Shown here one piece after another: positions 36,508 to 46,183 of a stretch of DNA of 64,000 bases (position 1 is the first letter of the stretch; each line of letters begins with the position of its first letter). The notes below the pieces were generated by a model. It searched no databases, had not been told where the DNA came from, and worked only from the letters and a program-made list of their open reading frames with translations. The translations under genes and the position numbers were made by a program. Source of the DNA: Azonexaceae bacterium (lineage in GTDB: Bacteria; Pseudomonadota; Gammaproteobacteria; Burkholderiales; Rhodocyclaceae); contig JAAXVL010000002.1 of the NCBI GenBank assembly GCA_013335535.1, positions 62,001 to 126,000 of the forward strand, in the 5' to 3' direction.

Positions 36508-37261
36508 ACTTTTCCTGATTCCTTTCCTGACGGGCCTGGCCTGCGCCATCGTGCTGCCGGTGCTCGGCTGCTACCTGCGTTTACGCGACGAATGGCTGGC
36601 CGCGCTGGCCTATTCCCATGTTGCCGCGGCCGGGGCCTTGCTTGCCCTGCTGGCTGGCGTGCCGCCAGTGCTCGGCGGGCTGTCCACGGCCGCCCTGGCC
36701 GGTTCTGGTCGGCGCCTGTTTGCCCAACGACTGTCCGGCGGGGCAAGCGATGCCCTGTTGCTGGTCGGCGGCTGGGCCATCGCCGTCTTGCTGGCCGCCA
36801 ACGCGCCGATGGCCGAACGTCTGGGCCATGCCCTGTTCGACGGACAACTCTATTTCGCCAGCAGTCAGGAACTATGGCCGGTCGCCAGCGGAGGGCTCGT
36901 TGTCTTGTTCGCCTTGCGTGCGTTGTCGTCCCGTTTGTTGCTGGCCCGCGTTTATCCCGATCTCTTTCGTTTGCGCGGCCTGTCGGCCTGGCCGATCCAG
37001 GTGGGTTTCGATCTGATGGCGGCGTTCACCCTGGCGCTGGCCACCATGAGCCTGGGCGTCATGGGTGCATTCGCCCTGGTCTTCATCCCGCCGTGGCTGG
37101 CCTTCCGGCGTGCTGCCAACTGGCGTTCTGGCCTACGCTGGGCCTTGGCCATCGGTGTCCTGGCGTATGTCGCTGCCTTTGCCCTGGCGCTCGGACTCGA
37201 CCAGCCCTTCGGGCCGGTTCTCGCGCTTCTGCTCGTGTTGGCCGGCTTGCTCGTTGCATGA
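36497..37261 (+). CDS. Metal ABC transporter permease (ZnuB-like)
   Basis: Integral membrane protein of 254 residues with about seven to eight hydrophobic segments. YLRLRDEWLAALAYSHVAAAGALLA near 28-55 corresponds to the ABC-3 family region that contacts the ATPase. The gene overlaps the ATPase gene by 11 bp. The C-terminus is very hydrophobic (PFGPVLALLLVLAGLLVA). Completes a porin, binding protein, ATPase and permease set. Confidence 0.85.
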   Translation: MSTELFLIPFLTGLACAIVLPVLGCYLRLRDEWLAALAYSHVAAAGALLALLAGVPPVLGGLSTAALAGSGRRLFAQRLSGGASDALLLVGGWAIAVLLAANAPMAERLGHALFDGQLYFASSQELWPVASGGLVVLFALRALSSRLLLARVYPDLFRLRGLSAWPIQVGFDLMAAFTLALATMSLGVMGAFALVFIPPWLAFRRAANWRSGLRWALAIGVLAYVAAFALALGLDQPFGPVLALLLVLAGLLVA

Positions 37262-37306
37262 AGTGCGAGGGCATGCTAAAACTACTCCCCCGCGTGCGGA
37301 GTGGTT

Positions 37307-38614
37307 ATGGTTTTTTCCTTTTTCAAGAAGCAGGACAAGAAGATGCCCGAACGGCCGGCCGCCCGTCCGCGTGCACCGGCCCCGCTGCCAGAGGCCAAGG
37401 CGCCTGTAGCACCAGTCGAGGATCAACCCAAGTCGCTGCCCGAGCCGCTGCCGGATCTGGAATTTACCCCCGGTAAGCCGACCAAGCCTCAGCCCGCACC
37501 GGCTGCTCGCAAGCCAGACAGTAAGGGGGCGGCTACCCCACTGCAGCCGCCGGCGGCCGATTCCGATTTCGCCATCGACGATTTCGACAGCGACGATTTC
37601 ACTGAATCCAGCGTCATGGGCATCGACGTCAATCACGACGACGACCCGCTGCAAGCCTGCGTCGAGCAGGTTGTCGTCCTCTATGCCAACGGCCAGGATG
37701 GCGCTGCGCGCTCGCTGCTCGAGACATTCGTCCGCTCCTACCACGGCCGGGAAGGCCGGCGTTTCTGGCTGCTGCTGTTCGATCTGCTGCAGGCGACCGG
37801 TGAGCGGGCTGCGTTCGAGAAGCTCGGTGCCGATTACGCCGAAGCCTGTGAAATGTCACCGCCAACCTGGTCGCAGCAATCGCCAGCCGCCAAGCAGGCC
37901 ACCGGTGCGGTCGGTCCGCACAAGATTTTCCTGCAGGGCGTGCTGACCGAGGAAGGTGCCTTGCCGGTGACTGAGCTGGCCAAACTGGTCGAGCAAAAGG
38001 CACAGGTCACGGTTGATTGCACCAAGCTCATCGGTTGCGACGACGAGGTGGCCGGGCAACTGGCCGATCTGCTGAGCCGGGCCAGAAAGGGTCGGCTGGC
38101 GGTAACGCTGATCGGTACGGATGTTTTTATCGATCGCTTGAATTGCCGCATGGTGGCTGGCGATACGGCCCACGAGCCGTCCTGGCGCCTGTTGCTCGAG
38201 TTGTTGCAGCGGCACGGCACGCAGGATGCGTTCGAGGAGCGAGCCGTCGATTTTGCGGTGACCTTCGAGTTGTCGCCTCCGTCGTGGGAGCCCAGAGTGG
38301 CGGTCGCCGCGCCCGCGGTGTCCGCTGCAGCGGAACGCCCGGTCGATGACGCGCATTATTTGTCGGGTGACCTCAAGGGCTGCCGCTTTGATGAGTTGGT
38401 GGCTGTCATAGAGGGGTCAGAACAGCCGATCCTCGATTTTTCCGGCGTGCGCCGGCTCGATTTCGTTTCGGCCGGGCAGCTGGTCAACCGCCTCGCGCCG
38501 TACAAGGCGGCGGGGCGCGACATCGTCATCCGCAGCCCGAATCATCTGGTCGCCGAGTTGATGGCCGTGGTCGGCCTCAACAAGCAGGCGCGCATTCTCG
38601 TTCCCAAGTCTTAA
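37307..38614 (+). CDS. STAS-domain protein with tandem helical repeats
   Basis: Cytoplasmic protein of 435 residues. It opens [17 protein letters not shown], followed by a Pro/Ala/Lys-rich disordered linker (to about residue 80). Two related units then end in [12 protein letters not shown] (near 185) and [12 protein letters not shown] (near 325), each preceded by a helical segment ([29 protein letters not shown]). The C-terminal 70 residues form a STAS-like domain ([19 protein letters not shown]). ATG 37307 has GGAG 5 bp upstream. Located 13 bp before hslV. Function unknown; STAS domains often mediate regulation or anti-sigma-type interactions. Confidence 0.7.
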   Translation: MVFSFFKKQDKKMPERPAARPRAPAPLPEAKAPVAPVEDQPKSLPEPLPDLEFTPGKPTKPQPAPAARKPDSKGAATPLQPPAADSDFAIDDFDSDDFTESSVMGIDVNHDDDPLQACVEQVVVLYANGQDGAARSLLETFVRSYHGREGRRFWLLLFDLLQATGERAAFEKLGADYAEACEMSPPTWSQQSPAAKQATGAVGPHKIFLQGVLTEEGALPVTELAKLVEQKAQVTVDCTKLIGCDDEVAGQLADLLSRARKGRLAVTLIGTDVFIDRLNCRMVAGDTAHEPSWRLLLELLQRHGTQDAFEERAVDFAVTFELSPPSWEPRVAVAAPAVSAAAERPVDDAHYLSGDLKGCRFDELVAVIEGSEQPILDFSGVRRLDFVSAGQLVNRLAPYKAAGRDIVIRSPNHLVAELMAVVGLNKQARILVPKS

Positions 38615-38627
38615 TTCAGGAAAAAAC

Positions 38628-39164
38628 ATGGAGCAATATCACGGCACGACGATCCTGTCGGTGCGCCGGGGCAATTCCGTCGCCATGGGCGGCGATGGCC
38701 AGGTCACGCTGGGCAACATCGTCATCAAGGCCACCGCCAAGAAGGTTCGTCGCCTGTACAACGGCCGTATTCTGGCTGGCTTTGCCGGCGGTACGGCCGA
38801 TGCCTTCACGCTGTTCGAGCGTTTTGAGGCCAAGCTGGAAAAGCATCAGGGCAATCTGTTGCGTTCGGCTGTCGAACTGGCCAAGGACTGGCGTTCCGAC
38901 CGCGCCCTGCGCCGTCTGGAAGCCATGCTGTCGGTGGCTGATCGCGATGTGTCGCTGATCATCACCGGTAACGGCGATGTGCTGGAGCCAGAGCAGGGCA
39001 TCGTCGCCATCGGTTCCGGTGGCTCCTACGCGCAGAGCGCGGCCCGGGCACTGCTCGAAAATACCGAGCTGGCACCGCGCGAGATCGTTACCAAGTCACT
39101 GGAAATCGCCGGCGACATCTGTATCTACACCAACCGCAACTTCACGCTCGAGGTGCTCGAATGA
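38628..39164 (+). CDS. hslV: ATP-dependent protease subunit HslV (peptidase)
   Basis: Threonine peptidase of the HslUV (ClpQY) protease; 178 residues. A short propeptide (MEQYHG) precedes the catalytic Thr (TTILSVRRG). [12 protein letters not shown] and the C-terminal [25 protein letters not shown]-like blocks are typical of the family. The Shine-Dalgarno CAGGAAA lies just upstream. Overlaps hslU by 4 bp. Confidence 0.97.
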   Translation: MEQYHGTTILSVRRGNSVAMGGDGQVTLGNIVIKATAKKVRRLYNGRILAGFAGGTADAFTLFERFEAKLEKHQGNLLRSAVELAKDWRSDRALRRLEAMLSVADRDVSLIITGNGDVLEPEQGIVAIGSGGSYAQSAARALLENTELAPREIVTKSLEIAGDICIYTNRNFTLEVLE

Positions 39165-40501
39165 CGACCATGACGCCACAGGAAATCGTGTCGGAACTCG
39201 ACAAGCACATCGTCGGGCAGAAGAATGCCAAGAAGGCTGTCGCCATTGCCTTGCGCAATCGCTGGCGGCGTTCGCAGGTGGCCGAGCCGTTGCGGCAGGA
39301 AATCACGCCGAAGAACATCCTGATGATCGGGCCGACCGGTGTCGGCAAGACGGAGATCGCCCGCCGCCTGGCCCGTCTGGCCAACGCACCCTTCATCAAG
39401 ATCGAGGCGACCAAGTTTACCGAAGTCGGCTACGTCGGCCGCGATGTCGAGACGATCATCCGCGATCTGGTCGAAATGGCCATCAAGTCGCACCGCGAAC
39501 GTGCCATGAAAACCATGCGCGCCCGGGCTGAAGATGCGGCCGAGGAACGTATCCTCGACGTCCTGTTGCCAACGGCGCGCGGCCCCAACTTTTTTGCCGA
39601 GAATTCCGAGTCGACCGCCAGCGATAACACGACCCGCCAGAAATTCCGCAAGAAGCTGCGCGAAGGCGAGCTCGACGACAAGGAAATCGACATCGAAGTC
39701 GCCGTGCCAGGCATGCAGGCTGAAATCTTCGCGCCGCCCGGCATGGAGGAGCTCACCCAGCAGATTCAAGGCATGTTCCAGAGCGTTGGCGGTGGCAAGA
39801 AGAAGTCGCGCAAGCTGCCGATCAAGGAGGCCCTCAAGCTGCTGACCGACGAGGAAGCAGCCAAGCTGGTCAATGACGAGGACGTCAAGCTCGAGGCGGT
39901 CAAGGCCGTCGAGCAGAACGGCATCGTTTTCCTCGACGAGCTCGACAAGATCGCCAGCCGCTCGGAAATGCAGGGCGCCGATGTGTCACGCCAGGGGGTC
40001 CAGCGCGACCTGCTGCCGCTGGTCGAGGGCACGACCGTGTCGACCAAGTACGGCATGATCAAGACTGACCACATCCTGTTCATCGCCTCGGGTGCCTTCC
40101 ATCTGTCCAAGCCGTCCGACTTGATTCCCGAGTTGCAGGGCCGCTTCCCGATCCGCGTCGAGCTCGACTCGCTGTCGGTGGCCGATTTCGAGTGCATCCT
40201 GACCCAGACCGATGCCTGTCTGACCAAGCAGTACGAAGCGTTGCTGGCAACCGAAGGTGTGCACATCGCCTTTGCCGAAGACGGTATCCGGCGCATGGCC
40301 GAAATTGCCTTCCAGGTGAATGAGCGGACCGAGAACATCGGTGCCCGTCGCCTGCATACGGTCATGGAAAAGTTGCTCGAAGAGGTCTCGTTTGACGCCG
40401 GCAAGGCCGGTCTGGAAACTGTCCAGGTCGATGCCGCCTACGTCAACGAAAAGCTCGGCGAAGTGGCGGCCGACGAAGACCTGTCGCGCTACGTTCTCTG
40501 A
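39161..40501 (+). CDS. hslU: ATP-dependent protease ATPase subunit HslU
   Basis: AAA+ unfoldase of the HslUV protease; 446 residues. Walker A is [15 protein letters not shown] near residue 57, the pore loop region follows ([14 protein letters not shown]), and Walker B with sensor lies in [13 protein letters not shown] near 253. The intermediate domain is about residues 110-235. The C-terminus SRYVL docks into HslV. Followed by a perfect 10-bp hairpin. Confidence 0.97.
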   Translation: MTTMTPQEIVSELDKHIVGQKNAKKAVAIALRNRWRRSQVAEPLRQEITPKNILMIGPTGVGKTEIARRLARLANAPFIKIEATKFTEVGYVGRDVETIIRDLVEMAIKSHRERAMKTMRARAEDAAEERILDVLLPTARGPNFFAENSESTASDNTTRQKFRKKLREGELDDKEIDIEVAVPGMQAEIFAPPGMEELTQQIQGMFQSVGGGKKKSRKLPIKEALKLLTDEEAAKLVNDEDVKLEAVKAVEQNGIVFLDELDKIASRSEMQGADVSRQGVQRDLLPLVEGTTVSTKYGMIKTDHILFIASGAFHLSKPSDLIPELQGRFPIRVELDSLSVADFECILTQTDACLTKQYEALLATEGVHIAFAEDGIRRMAEIAFQVNERTENIGARRLHTVMEKLLEEVSFDAGKAGLETVQVDAAYVNEKLGEVAADEDLSRYVL

Positions 40502-40521
40502 TCTTTAGGGGTAATCCCTGC

Positions 40522-40548
40522 TGTGCGGACATAGTCGGTGTCCGCACA
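40522..40548. terminator. Perfect 10-bp hairpin after hslU
   Basis: TGTGCGGACA and TGTCCGCACA around a 7-base loop, 21 bp after the hslU stop and followed by ATCCTCTTTG. The T-tract is weak, so it may be a poor terminator or an RNA-stabilising hairpin. Confidence 0.55.
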
Positions 40549-40586
40549 ATCCTCTTTGTAGCCCACTCCCATTTGAGGCCTTCCGC

Positions 40587-41474
40587 TTGGACGAGCAAAG
40601 CCTGAGTTTCCGTCTGCTGGTCATTCTGTTCCCCATTTTCGGGATCGTCGCGGCCGGCTACTTTTACGGCCGCAAGCACAAGCCGGAAATGGCCGTCGCC
40701 AACCGGCTGAACATGGATATTTTTATCCCGGCCCTGGTTTTCGCCGCGATGGCCGGCAAGTCCTTCGAGCTCGCGGCCTATGCGCCCTTGGCGCTGGGTG
40801 GCTTTCTTGTTCTGGTGACCTGTGGTCTGCTCGCCTGGCCGATTGCCCGCCTGTTTGGCATCCAGCCGAAGACGCTGGTGCCTCCCATGCTCTTCAACAA
40901 TTCCGGCAACATCGGCCTGCCGCTTGCCGTCCTGGCCTGGGGGGAGAGCGCATTGCCGGCGGCCGTGATCCTGTTCATGGTCGAAAATACCCTGCATTTT
41001 TCCTTCGGCGCCCGCCTGCTCGACCCGACGACGCGCATTTTGACCTTGTGGCGTGTTCCGGTGGTGTTTGCCGCAATAGCCGGCCTGACGGTGGCGCTCG
41101 TCAAGATCCCGATCTGGACCCCGTTGATCATTGGCATCAAGATGCTGGGCGATGTTTCGGTGCCCCTGCTGCTCTTCTCGCTTGGCGTGAGGATGACCGA
41201 TGTCTCTTTCAGTGAATGGAAGCTTGCCGTAGGCAGTGCCTTGTTGCGGCCAGTGGCCGGCATGCTCATTGCGGCCGGAGTCATTCAGATGTTGGGCTTG
41301 CAGGGGCGGGACGCCGCGATGCTCTTCGTGTTCGGTGCGCTACCGCCGGCTGTGCTCAACTTCCTGTTTGCCGAGCGTTACAAGCAGGAACCGCAGCGTG
41401 TCGCCTCCATCGTGCTGATCGGCAATCTGGCGGCGTTGCTATTTTTGCCGCTGGCGCTGGCTTACGTGCTGTGA
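40587..41474 (+). CDS. AEC-family transporter (auxin efflux carrier-like)
   Basis: Membrane permease of 295 residues with about ten hydrophobic segments. Family features are FGIVAAGYFYGR and LNMDIFIPALVFAAM in the N-terminal half, MLFNNSGNIGLPLAVLAWG near residue 106 and VPLLLFSLGVRM near 200. Bacterial members move small organic acids; the substrate is unknown. The start is TTG 40587, chosen because it yields the family N-terminus; no strong Shine-Dalgarno is visible. Confidence 0.82.
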   Translation: MDEQSLSFRLLVILFPIFGIVAAGYFYGRKHKPEMAVANRLNMDIFIPALVFAAMAGKSFELAAYAPLALGGFLVLVTCGLLAWPIARLFGIQPKTLVPPMLFNNSGNIGLPLAVLAWGESALPAAVILFMVENTLHFSFGARLLDPTTRILTLWRVPVVFAAIAGLTVALVKIPIWTPLIIGIKMLGDVSVPLLLFSLGVRMTDVSFSEWKLAVGSALLRPVAGMLIAAGVIQMLGLQGRDAAMLFVFGALPPAVLNFLFAERYKQEPQRVASIVLIGNLAALLFLPLALAYVL

Positions 41475-41511
41475 TCCGGAAGCGCCATTTCCTCGTGGTA
41501 ACGAGGTGGCA

Positions 41512-41553
41512 GGATTTCAATTTTGGCCAATTTTTCCGGTTGACCGTGGAATT
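41512..41553 (+). repeat. Interspersed element, intergenic copy after the AEC gene
   Basis: GATTTCAATTTTGGCCAATT followed by TTTCCGGTTGACCGTGGAAT. One of the two best-preserved copies. It sits between convergent AEC and hslR genes, 6 bp from the hslR stop. Confidence 0.88.
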
Positions 41554-41559
41554 GCCGAT

Positions 41560-41931
41560 TCAACGGCCAAAACGGTCCATCTGGCGCCTGTCGCGCTTGG
41601 TTGGCCGGCCGTGGATGTCAGCGGCGGGATCCTGGACGAATGCTCGGCTCGTCCGTGCCGCTTCGCGCGCCGCAACGCTCTCAGGCGTTTCCTCGTAGAG
41701 CAGCCGGGCTTCCGGTGCCGGGCCGCGTTTGTCGGAGAGCGCCTTGACGCTCACTTCCCAGCGCGTTTCACCGTTGGCGATGTCGAGTCGGTCACCGACC
41801 TTGAGGTCGCGCGCCGGCTTGGTGGCGCTGCCGTTTACCTTTACCTTGCCGCCACTGAGCGCGTCGCTGGCCAGTGAGCGCGTCTTGAAAAAACGCGCCG
41901 CCCACAGCCATTTGTCGACGCGCAGGCTCAC
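41560..41931 (-). CDS. hslR: Heat-shock protein 15 (S4-domain RNA-binding protein)
   Basis: Protein of 123 residues with an S4 RNA-binding domain (LRVDKWLWAARFFKTRSLASDALSGG in short blocks). Hsp15 rescues 50S subunits carrying a nascent chain. The C-terminal part is Arg-rich and basic (RPTKRDRRQMDRFGR), as in the family. Its start overlaps the lysA stop by 4 bp, so it is translationally coupled to lysA. Confidence 0.9.
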   Translation of the reverse strand: MSLRVDKWLWAARFFKTRSLASDALSGGKVKVNGSATKPARDLKVGDRLDIANGETRWEVSVKALSDKRGPAPEARLLYEETPESVAAREAARTSRAFVQDPAADIHGRPTKRDRRQMDRFGR

Positions 41932-43190
41932 TTGGGCAGAATGGACTCGCCGGCGAAGAGCTGTTCGACGGTTTCGCGCTGGCGGATGACGTGGAGTTTG
42001 TCGCCATCGACCATGACTTCAACTGCGCGCGGCCGCGTGTTGTAGTTCGAGGCCATGGCCATGCCGTAGGCGCCGGCCGACATCACTGCCAGCAGGTCAC
42101 CGGCTTCAACAGCCAGAGAACGCTCCTGGCCGAGGAAATCGCCGGTTTCGCAGACCGGGCCGACGACGTCGTATTCGGTGGTGGCGCCCGTGCGCGGCGT
42201 GACGGGCAGGATGTCATGCCAGGCTTCGTAGAGCGCCGGGCGCATGAGGTCGTTCATGGCGGCGTCGATGATGGCGAAGTTCTTGGCCTCCCCCTGCTTG
42301 AGGTATTCAATGCGCGTGAGCAGCAGACCGGCGTTGCCGACCAGCCGGCGACCCGGTTCGAGTACGACCTGCAGACCGCGACCGGCCAGCTTGTCGAGCA
42401 GCGGAGTCAGATAGGCAGCGACGGTAGGCTGCACCTGATCGGCGCTGTACTGGATACCAAGCCCGCCACCGAGATCGAGGTGGTGAATGCGGATCCCTTC
42501 GGCGGCCAGCTGGTCGACGAGGGCCAGGATGCGGTCGAGCGCTTCGACGAAGGGCGACGGATCGAGCAGTTGCGAACCGATATGGCAGTCGACGCCGGCG
42601 ATTTCGATGTTCGGCAAGGCAGCGGCGCGACGATAGAGCGGCAGCGCGTCGTCGTAGGCCACGCCGAACTTGGCGCCCTTGAGTCCAGTGGAAATGTAGG
42701 GGTGCGTCTTCGGGTCGACGTTCGGGTTGACGCGCAGGCTGATCGGCGCCCGCTTGCCGCACTGGCCGGCCACTTCGTTGAGGCGCTCGAGCTCGGGAAT
42801 CGATTCGATGTTGAAGCAGAAAATGCCGGCTTCGAGCCCCTGCTTCATCTCGGCCGCAGTCTTCCCGACGCCTGAAAAAACAACCTTTTTCGGGTCGGCG
42901 CCGGCAGCCAGTACGCGCTGCAATTCGCCGCCGGAAACGATGTCGAAACCGGCGCCGAGCCGGGCAAAGAGGTTCAGGATGGCGAGATTGGAGTTGGCCT
43001 TGGCGGCGTAGCAGACCAGTGCGCCCTGACCGGCCGGATGGGTGCCGAGGACATCATGGAATTCGCGCAGCGAGGCTTCCAGCGCGGCACGGGAATAGAC
43101 ATAAGCGGGCGTGCCGAATTGATCGGCAATCGTCGGCAGGGCAACGGATTCGGCGTGCAGGACGCCATTCTTCAGGGCAAATTGGCTCAT
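41928..43190 (-). CDS. lysA: Diaminopimelate decarboxylase
   Basis: PLP enzyme making lysine from meso-diaminopimelate; 420 residues. The Schiff-base Lys is in VCYAAKANSN near residue 63. Other motifs are HIGSQLLDPSPF, DLGGGLGI, LEPGRRLVGNAGLLLT and CETGDFLGQERSL (active-site Cys) near 345. It follows lptM with a 4 bp overlap and is followed by hslR with another. lptM-lysA linkage is widespread in proteobacteria. Confidence 0.96.
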   Translation of the reverse strand: MSQFALKNGVLHAESVALPTIADQFGTPAYVYSRAALEASLREFHDVLGTHPAGQGALVCYAAKANSNLAILNLFARLGAGFDIVSGGELQRVLAAGADPKKVVFSGVGKTAAEMKQGLEAGIFCFNIESIPELERLNEVAGQCGKRAPISLRVNPNVDPKTHPYISTGLKGAKFGVAYDDALPLYRRAAALPNIEIAGVDCHIGSQLLDPSPFVEALDRILALVDQLAAEGIRIHHLDLGGGLGIQYSADQVQPTVAAYLTPLLDKLAGRGLQVVLEPGRRLVGNAGLLLTRIEYLKQGEAKNFAIIDAAMNDLMRPALYEAWHDILPVTPRTGATTEYDVVGPVCETGDFLGQERSLAVEAGDLLAVMSAGAYGMAMASNYNTRPRAVEVMVDGDKLHVIRQRETVEQLFAGESILPK

Positions 43191-43348
43191 TGGGCTTGGG
43201 GGCGAGAGGTCGTGCTAACATCCTTGGCGGCCGGCTGGGTAGTGCCCAGCAGCGGTTCCGGCGCCGGACCAGGCGGCCTTTCAAGCTGGCCTTTCATGCC
43301 GCAGGCGGCAAGGCTCAGGATAATCAGCAAGGCGGCGATTCTGGACAT
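43187..43348 (-). CDS. lptM: LptM/YifL-type small lipoprotein
   Basis: 53-codon gene. The product begins MSRIAALLIILSLAACGMKG: a lipoprotein signal with the lipobox LAAC, then GMKGQLERPP, the conserved LptM pattern. LptM assists oxidative maturation of the LPS transporter LptD at the outer membrane. The stop overlaps the lysA start (ATGA). Short and Pro-rich after the N-terminal motif, as usual. Confidence 0.88.
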   Translation of the reverse strand: MSRIAALLIILSLAACGMKGQLERPPGPAPEPLLGTTQPAAKDVSTTSRPQAQ

Positions 43349-43389
43349 GTTCGGGGCGCTGTCAGCGAAGAGTGGGATGGTAGCACACG

Positions 43390-43707
43390 ATGGATGACAA
43401 GGAATTCAACACCCTGGCCGATGCCACGCTGGCCAGAATCGATGCGGCGCTGGAGGCGAGCGGGGCCGATGTAGATTGCCAGTTGGCAGCCGGTGGCGTA
43501 CTCGAGATCGAGTTTGATGATGGCAGCAAGATCATCGTCAATCGCCATGGCGTAGCCCGGGAAATCTGGGTCGCGGCGCGCTCGGGCGGCTTTCATTTTC
43601 GTTGGGACGGCGCGGTCTGGCGCGATACCCGCGATGCCGCCGAACTGATGGAAAAACTATCGATGCTCGCCAGTCAGCAGGCCGGCGAGACTATCGACCT
43701 GCGTTGA
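43390..43707 (+). CDS. cyaY: Iron donor protein CyaY (frataxin)
   Basis: Bacterial frataxin of 105 residues, regulating Fe-S cluster assembly. It starts MDDKEFNTLADATLARIDAA and has the acidic first helix and the beta-sheet segment LEIEFDDGSKIIVNRHG, then REIWVAARSGGFHFRWDG and WRDTRD. Divergent from lptM (42 bp gap) and convergent with mrcA, whose stop is adjacent. Confidence 0.95.
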   Translation: MDDKEFNTLADATLARIDAALEASGADVDCQLAAGGVLEIEFDDGSKIIVNRHGVAREIWVAARSGGFHFRWDGAVWRDTRDAAELMEKLSMLASQQAGETIDLR

Positions 43708-46023
43708 TCAGTCGGCTGGCGGTGCGCTGAGGTCCGGCTTCGGCAGCGGAACTGCTTCCTGAGCTTCCTCCTCCGGTAGTTTCTCCTTTGCCGCATTCTC
43801 GGCGTAGATGTAGCTCCGTTCGCGGCCTTCGCCAGAAGCAATGAGCCCCTCGGGCGCTTGCGGCAGCGACATGGGCACATCTTTTAATGCCCGATTCATG
43901 TAGCCGATCCAGATCGGCAGTGCAGCGGCGCCGCCCGTTTCCTTGTCGCCCAGCTTTCTCGGCTGATCGAAGCCGATCCAGGCGCAGCCACTGACCGTCA
44001 TCTGGTAGCCGCAGAACCACGCGTCCAGATATTCGTTGGTAGTGCCTGTCTTGCCGGCCAGGTCCTGGCGCTTGAGAATGGCCGAAGCCTTGGCGGCGGT
44101 GCCGTAGATAGTGACGTCGCGCAGCATGGCATCCATCATGAAAGCGTTGCGCGGGTCGATGACGCGCGCCGCTTCATTGCCGGCTTCAGGTGCTGCCGAG
44201 ACCGCCAGAACCTGATTGGATCCGTCGCGAATCTCGCGAACGACGAAAGGATTGATCAGGAAGCCGCCATTGGCGAAGACGGAATAGGCTGTCACCATCT
44301 GCCAGGGGGTGACCGATCCGGCACCCAGCGCCATCGTCAGGTAAGGTGGGTGTTTGGCGGCGTCAAAACCAAAACGTGCCGCATAGTCCTGCGCGTAATG
44401 AGTGCCGATTGACTGCAATATGCGGATCGACACCATGTTTTTCGACTTGGCCAGTGCTGTCCGCATGCGCATCGGGCCTTCGTACTTGCCATCGTAGTTG
44501 TGCGGTTCCCAGGCCGCAGCGCCTGTCTGGCTGGCCGGGATGATGATGGGTTCGTCCGCGATGACGCTGTTTGGGCTATAGCCTTTTTCCAGCGATGCCG
44601 AGTAGATGAAAGGCTTGAAGCTGGAACCCGGTTGTCGCCAGGCCTGGGTGACATGGTTGAACTTGTTGCGGTTAAAGTCGAAGCCACCAACCAATGCCCG
44701 AATTGCCCCGTCTTTCGGGTCGACCGCGACGAATGCGGATTCGACCTCTGGTAGCTGGCTGATCAGCCAGCCGCCTTTGTCGTCCTTTTGCAGGCGAACG
44801 ATGGCGCTGCGCTTGAGGCGCTTGTTGGGGGGCGCCTTGTCGTCGAGCATTTTTGCAGCAAATTTCATGGCGTCGCCGGTCAGATTTACGACTTCGCCAC
44901 CCTTGCGATAGACCTTGATCTGTTTTGCATCGGCCGCCAGAACAAGTGCCGGGACCAGGTCGCCGGCATCGGGAATGTCCTGCAGAGCTTCGTCGATTGC
45001 CTCGTCCTGATCGGATTTGATGTCCTTCATGTCCAGATAGGATTCGGCACCACGGTAGCCGTGTCGCCGGTCGTAATCCATGACACCCTTGCGCAGGCTG
45101 GTATAAGCAGCCTCCTGCTCCGCCTTGATAAGGGTCGTGTAAACCTTCATGCCGCGTGAGTAAACCTCTTCCGGGAAGCGCTCGGCGGTAATCTGTCGAG
45201 CCATTTCTGCCACGTACTCGGCGTGGACGGCGTATTCGGCTAATTCCCGTTTGACGACCAGTGGTTCCTTGAGGGCGGCTTCGTGCTGAGTCTCTGTGAT
45301 ATGGCCCAATTCACGCATGCGGCGCAGGACGTAGTGCTGGCGTAGTCTGGCCCGATTCGGATTGACGATCGGGTTGTAGGCGGACGGCGCTTTTGGTAAG
45401 CCGGCCAGCATCGCCGCTTCGGCAATCGAAATGTCCTTGAGTGGCTTTCCGAAGTAAATCTGGGAAGCAGCAGCAAAACCATAGGCGCGTTGGCCAAGGA
45501 AGATCTGGTTGATGTACAGCTCGAAAATCTGGTCCTTTGACAGGTTGCTTTCTATCTTGAAGGACAGAAGGGCCTCATAAAGCTTGCGGGTGTAGGTTTT
45601 TTCGCCAGTCAGGAAGAAATTGCGCGCCACTTGCTGGGTAATGGTCGAAGCACCCTGCCGCTTGCCTCCACCGAGCAGATTCGCGCCGATTGCACGGACG
45701 ACGCCAGTGTAGTCAATGCCGCCGTGCTGATAGAAACGATCATCCTCGGCCGCCAGAATGGCATGTTTCATTACGGCAGGGACATCGGCAATGGCCACAA
45801 CGGCACGACGTTCTTCGCCAAACTCACCAATCAGGAAACCATCGGCCGTGTACACGCGCAAGGGAATCTTCGGGCGATAGTCGGTCAGCACCTCCAACGA
45901 CGGCAGATTTGGGTAGGTGAGTACAAGAACGATCAGCGCCATGGCTATGCCAATGGCAATTATTCCAAGGCAAAATATGACGGGGTAAAATACTAGGCGC
46001 AGCGCCGGAGGTAGTGAAGGCAC
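43708..46023 (-). CDS. mrcA: Penicillin-binding protein 1A
   Basis: Bifunctional peptidoglycan synthase of 771 residues. One N-terminal membrane segment (VFYPVILCLGIIAIGIAMALIV-like, about 10-35) anchors it. The glycosyltransferase domain has AEDDRFYQHGGID near residue 85 and QQVARNFFLTGEKTYTRK. An OB-like insert follows, then the transpeptidase with SSFKPFIYS (SxxK serine), SKNMVS (SxN) and AGKTGTTNEY (KTG). The length is close to E. coli PBP1A (850). Divergent from pilM. Confidence 0.95.
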   Translation of the reverse strand: MPSLPPALRLVFYPVIFCLGIIAIGIAMALIVLVLTYPNLPSLEVLTDYRPKIPLRVYTADGFLIGEFGEERRAVVAIADVPAVMKHAILAAEDDRFYQHGGIDYTGVVRAIGANLLGGGKRQGASTITQQVARNFFLTGEKTYTRKLYEALLSFKIESNLSKDQIFELYINQIFLGQRAYGFAAASQIYFGKPLKDISIAEAAMLAGLPKAPSAYNPIVNPNRARLRQHYVLRRMRELGHITETQHEAALKEPLVVKRELAEYAVHAEYVAEMARQITAERFPEEVYSRGMKVYTTLIKAEQEAAYTSLRKGVMDYDRRHGYRGAESYLDMKDIKSDQDEAIDEALQDIPDAGDLVPALVLAADAKQIKVYRKGGEVVNLTGDAMKFAAKMLDDKAPPNKRLKRSAIVRLQKDDKGGWLISQLPEVESAFVAVDPKDGAIRALVGGFDFNRNKFNHVTQAWRQPGSSFKPFIYSASLEKGYSPNSVIADEPIIIPASQTGAAAWEPHNYDGKYEGPMRMRTALAKSKNMVSIRILQSIGTHYAQDYAARFGFDAAKHPPYLTMALGAGSVTPWQMVTAYSVFANGGFLINPFVVREIRDGSNQVLAVSAAPEAGNEAARVIDPRNAFMMDAMLRDVTIYGTAAKASAILKRQDLAGKTGTTNEYLDAWFCGYQMTVSGCAWIGFDQPRKLGDKETGGAAALPIWIGYMNRALKDVPMSLPQAPEGLIASGEGRERSYIYAENAAKEKLPEEEAQEAVPLPKPDLSAPPAD

Positions 46024-46056
46024 GGTGGTCAGATTGGCGAAATAGGAGTTGCGCGG

Positions 46057-46062
46057 ATTATA
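46057..46062 (-). promoter_or_regulatory. -10 element of the mrcA promoter
   Basis: A perfect TATAAT on the minus strand in the 160 bp mrcA/pilM divergent gap, 34 bp upstream of mrcA. No strong -35 is visible (TTACGG at 18 bp). No clear pilM promoter was found in the same gap. Confidence 0.5.
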
Positions 46063-46183
46063 CGCTGGGGTAAAACAGCGCCGTAAAATTGCTTTACATG
46101 CCTAGATGTTATTGTTAGCATCTGAAGTGAATTATTGGTTATTTTGCTAACTTCGCATTCCGTAAGGACTTTTTGGGGGTCTG

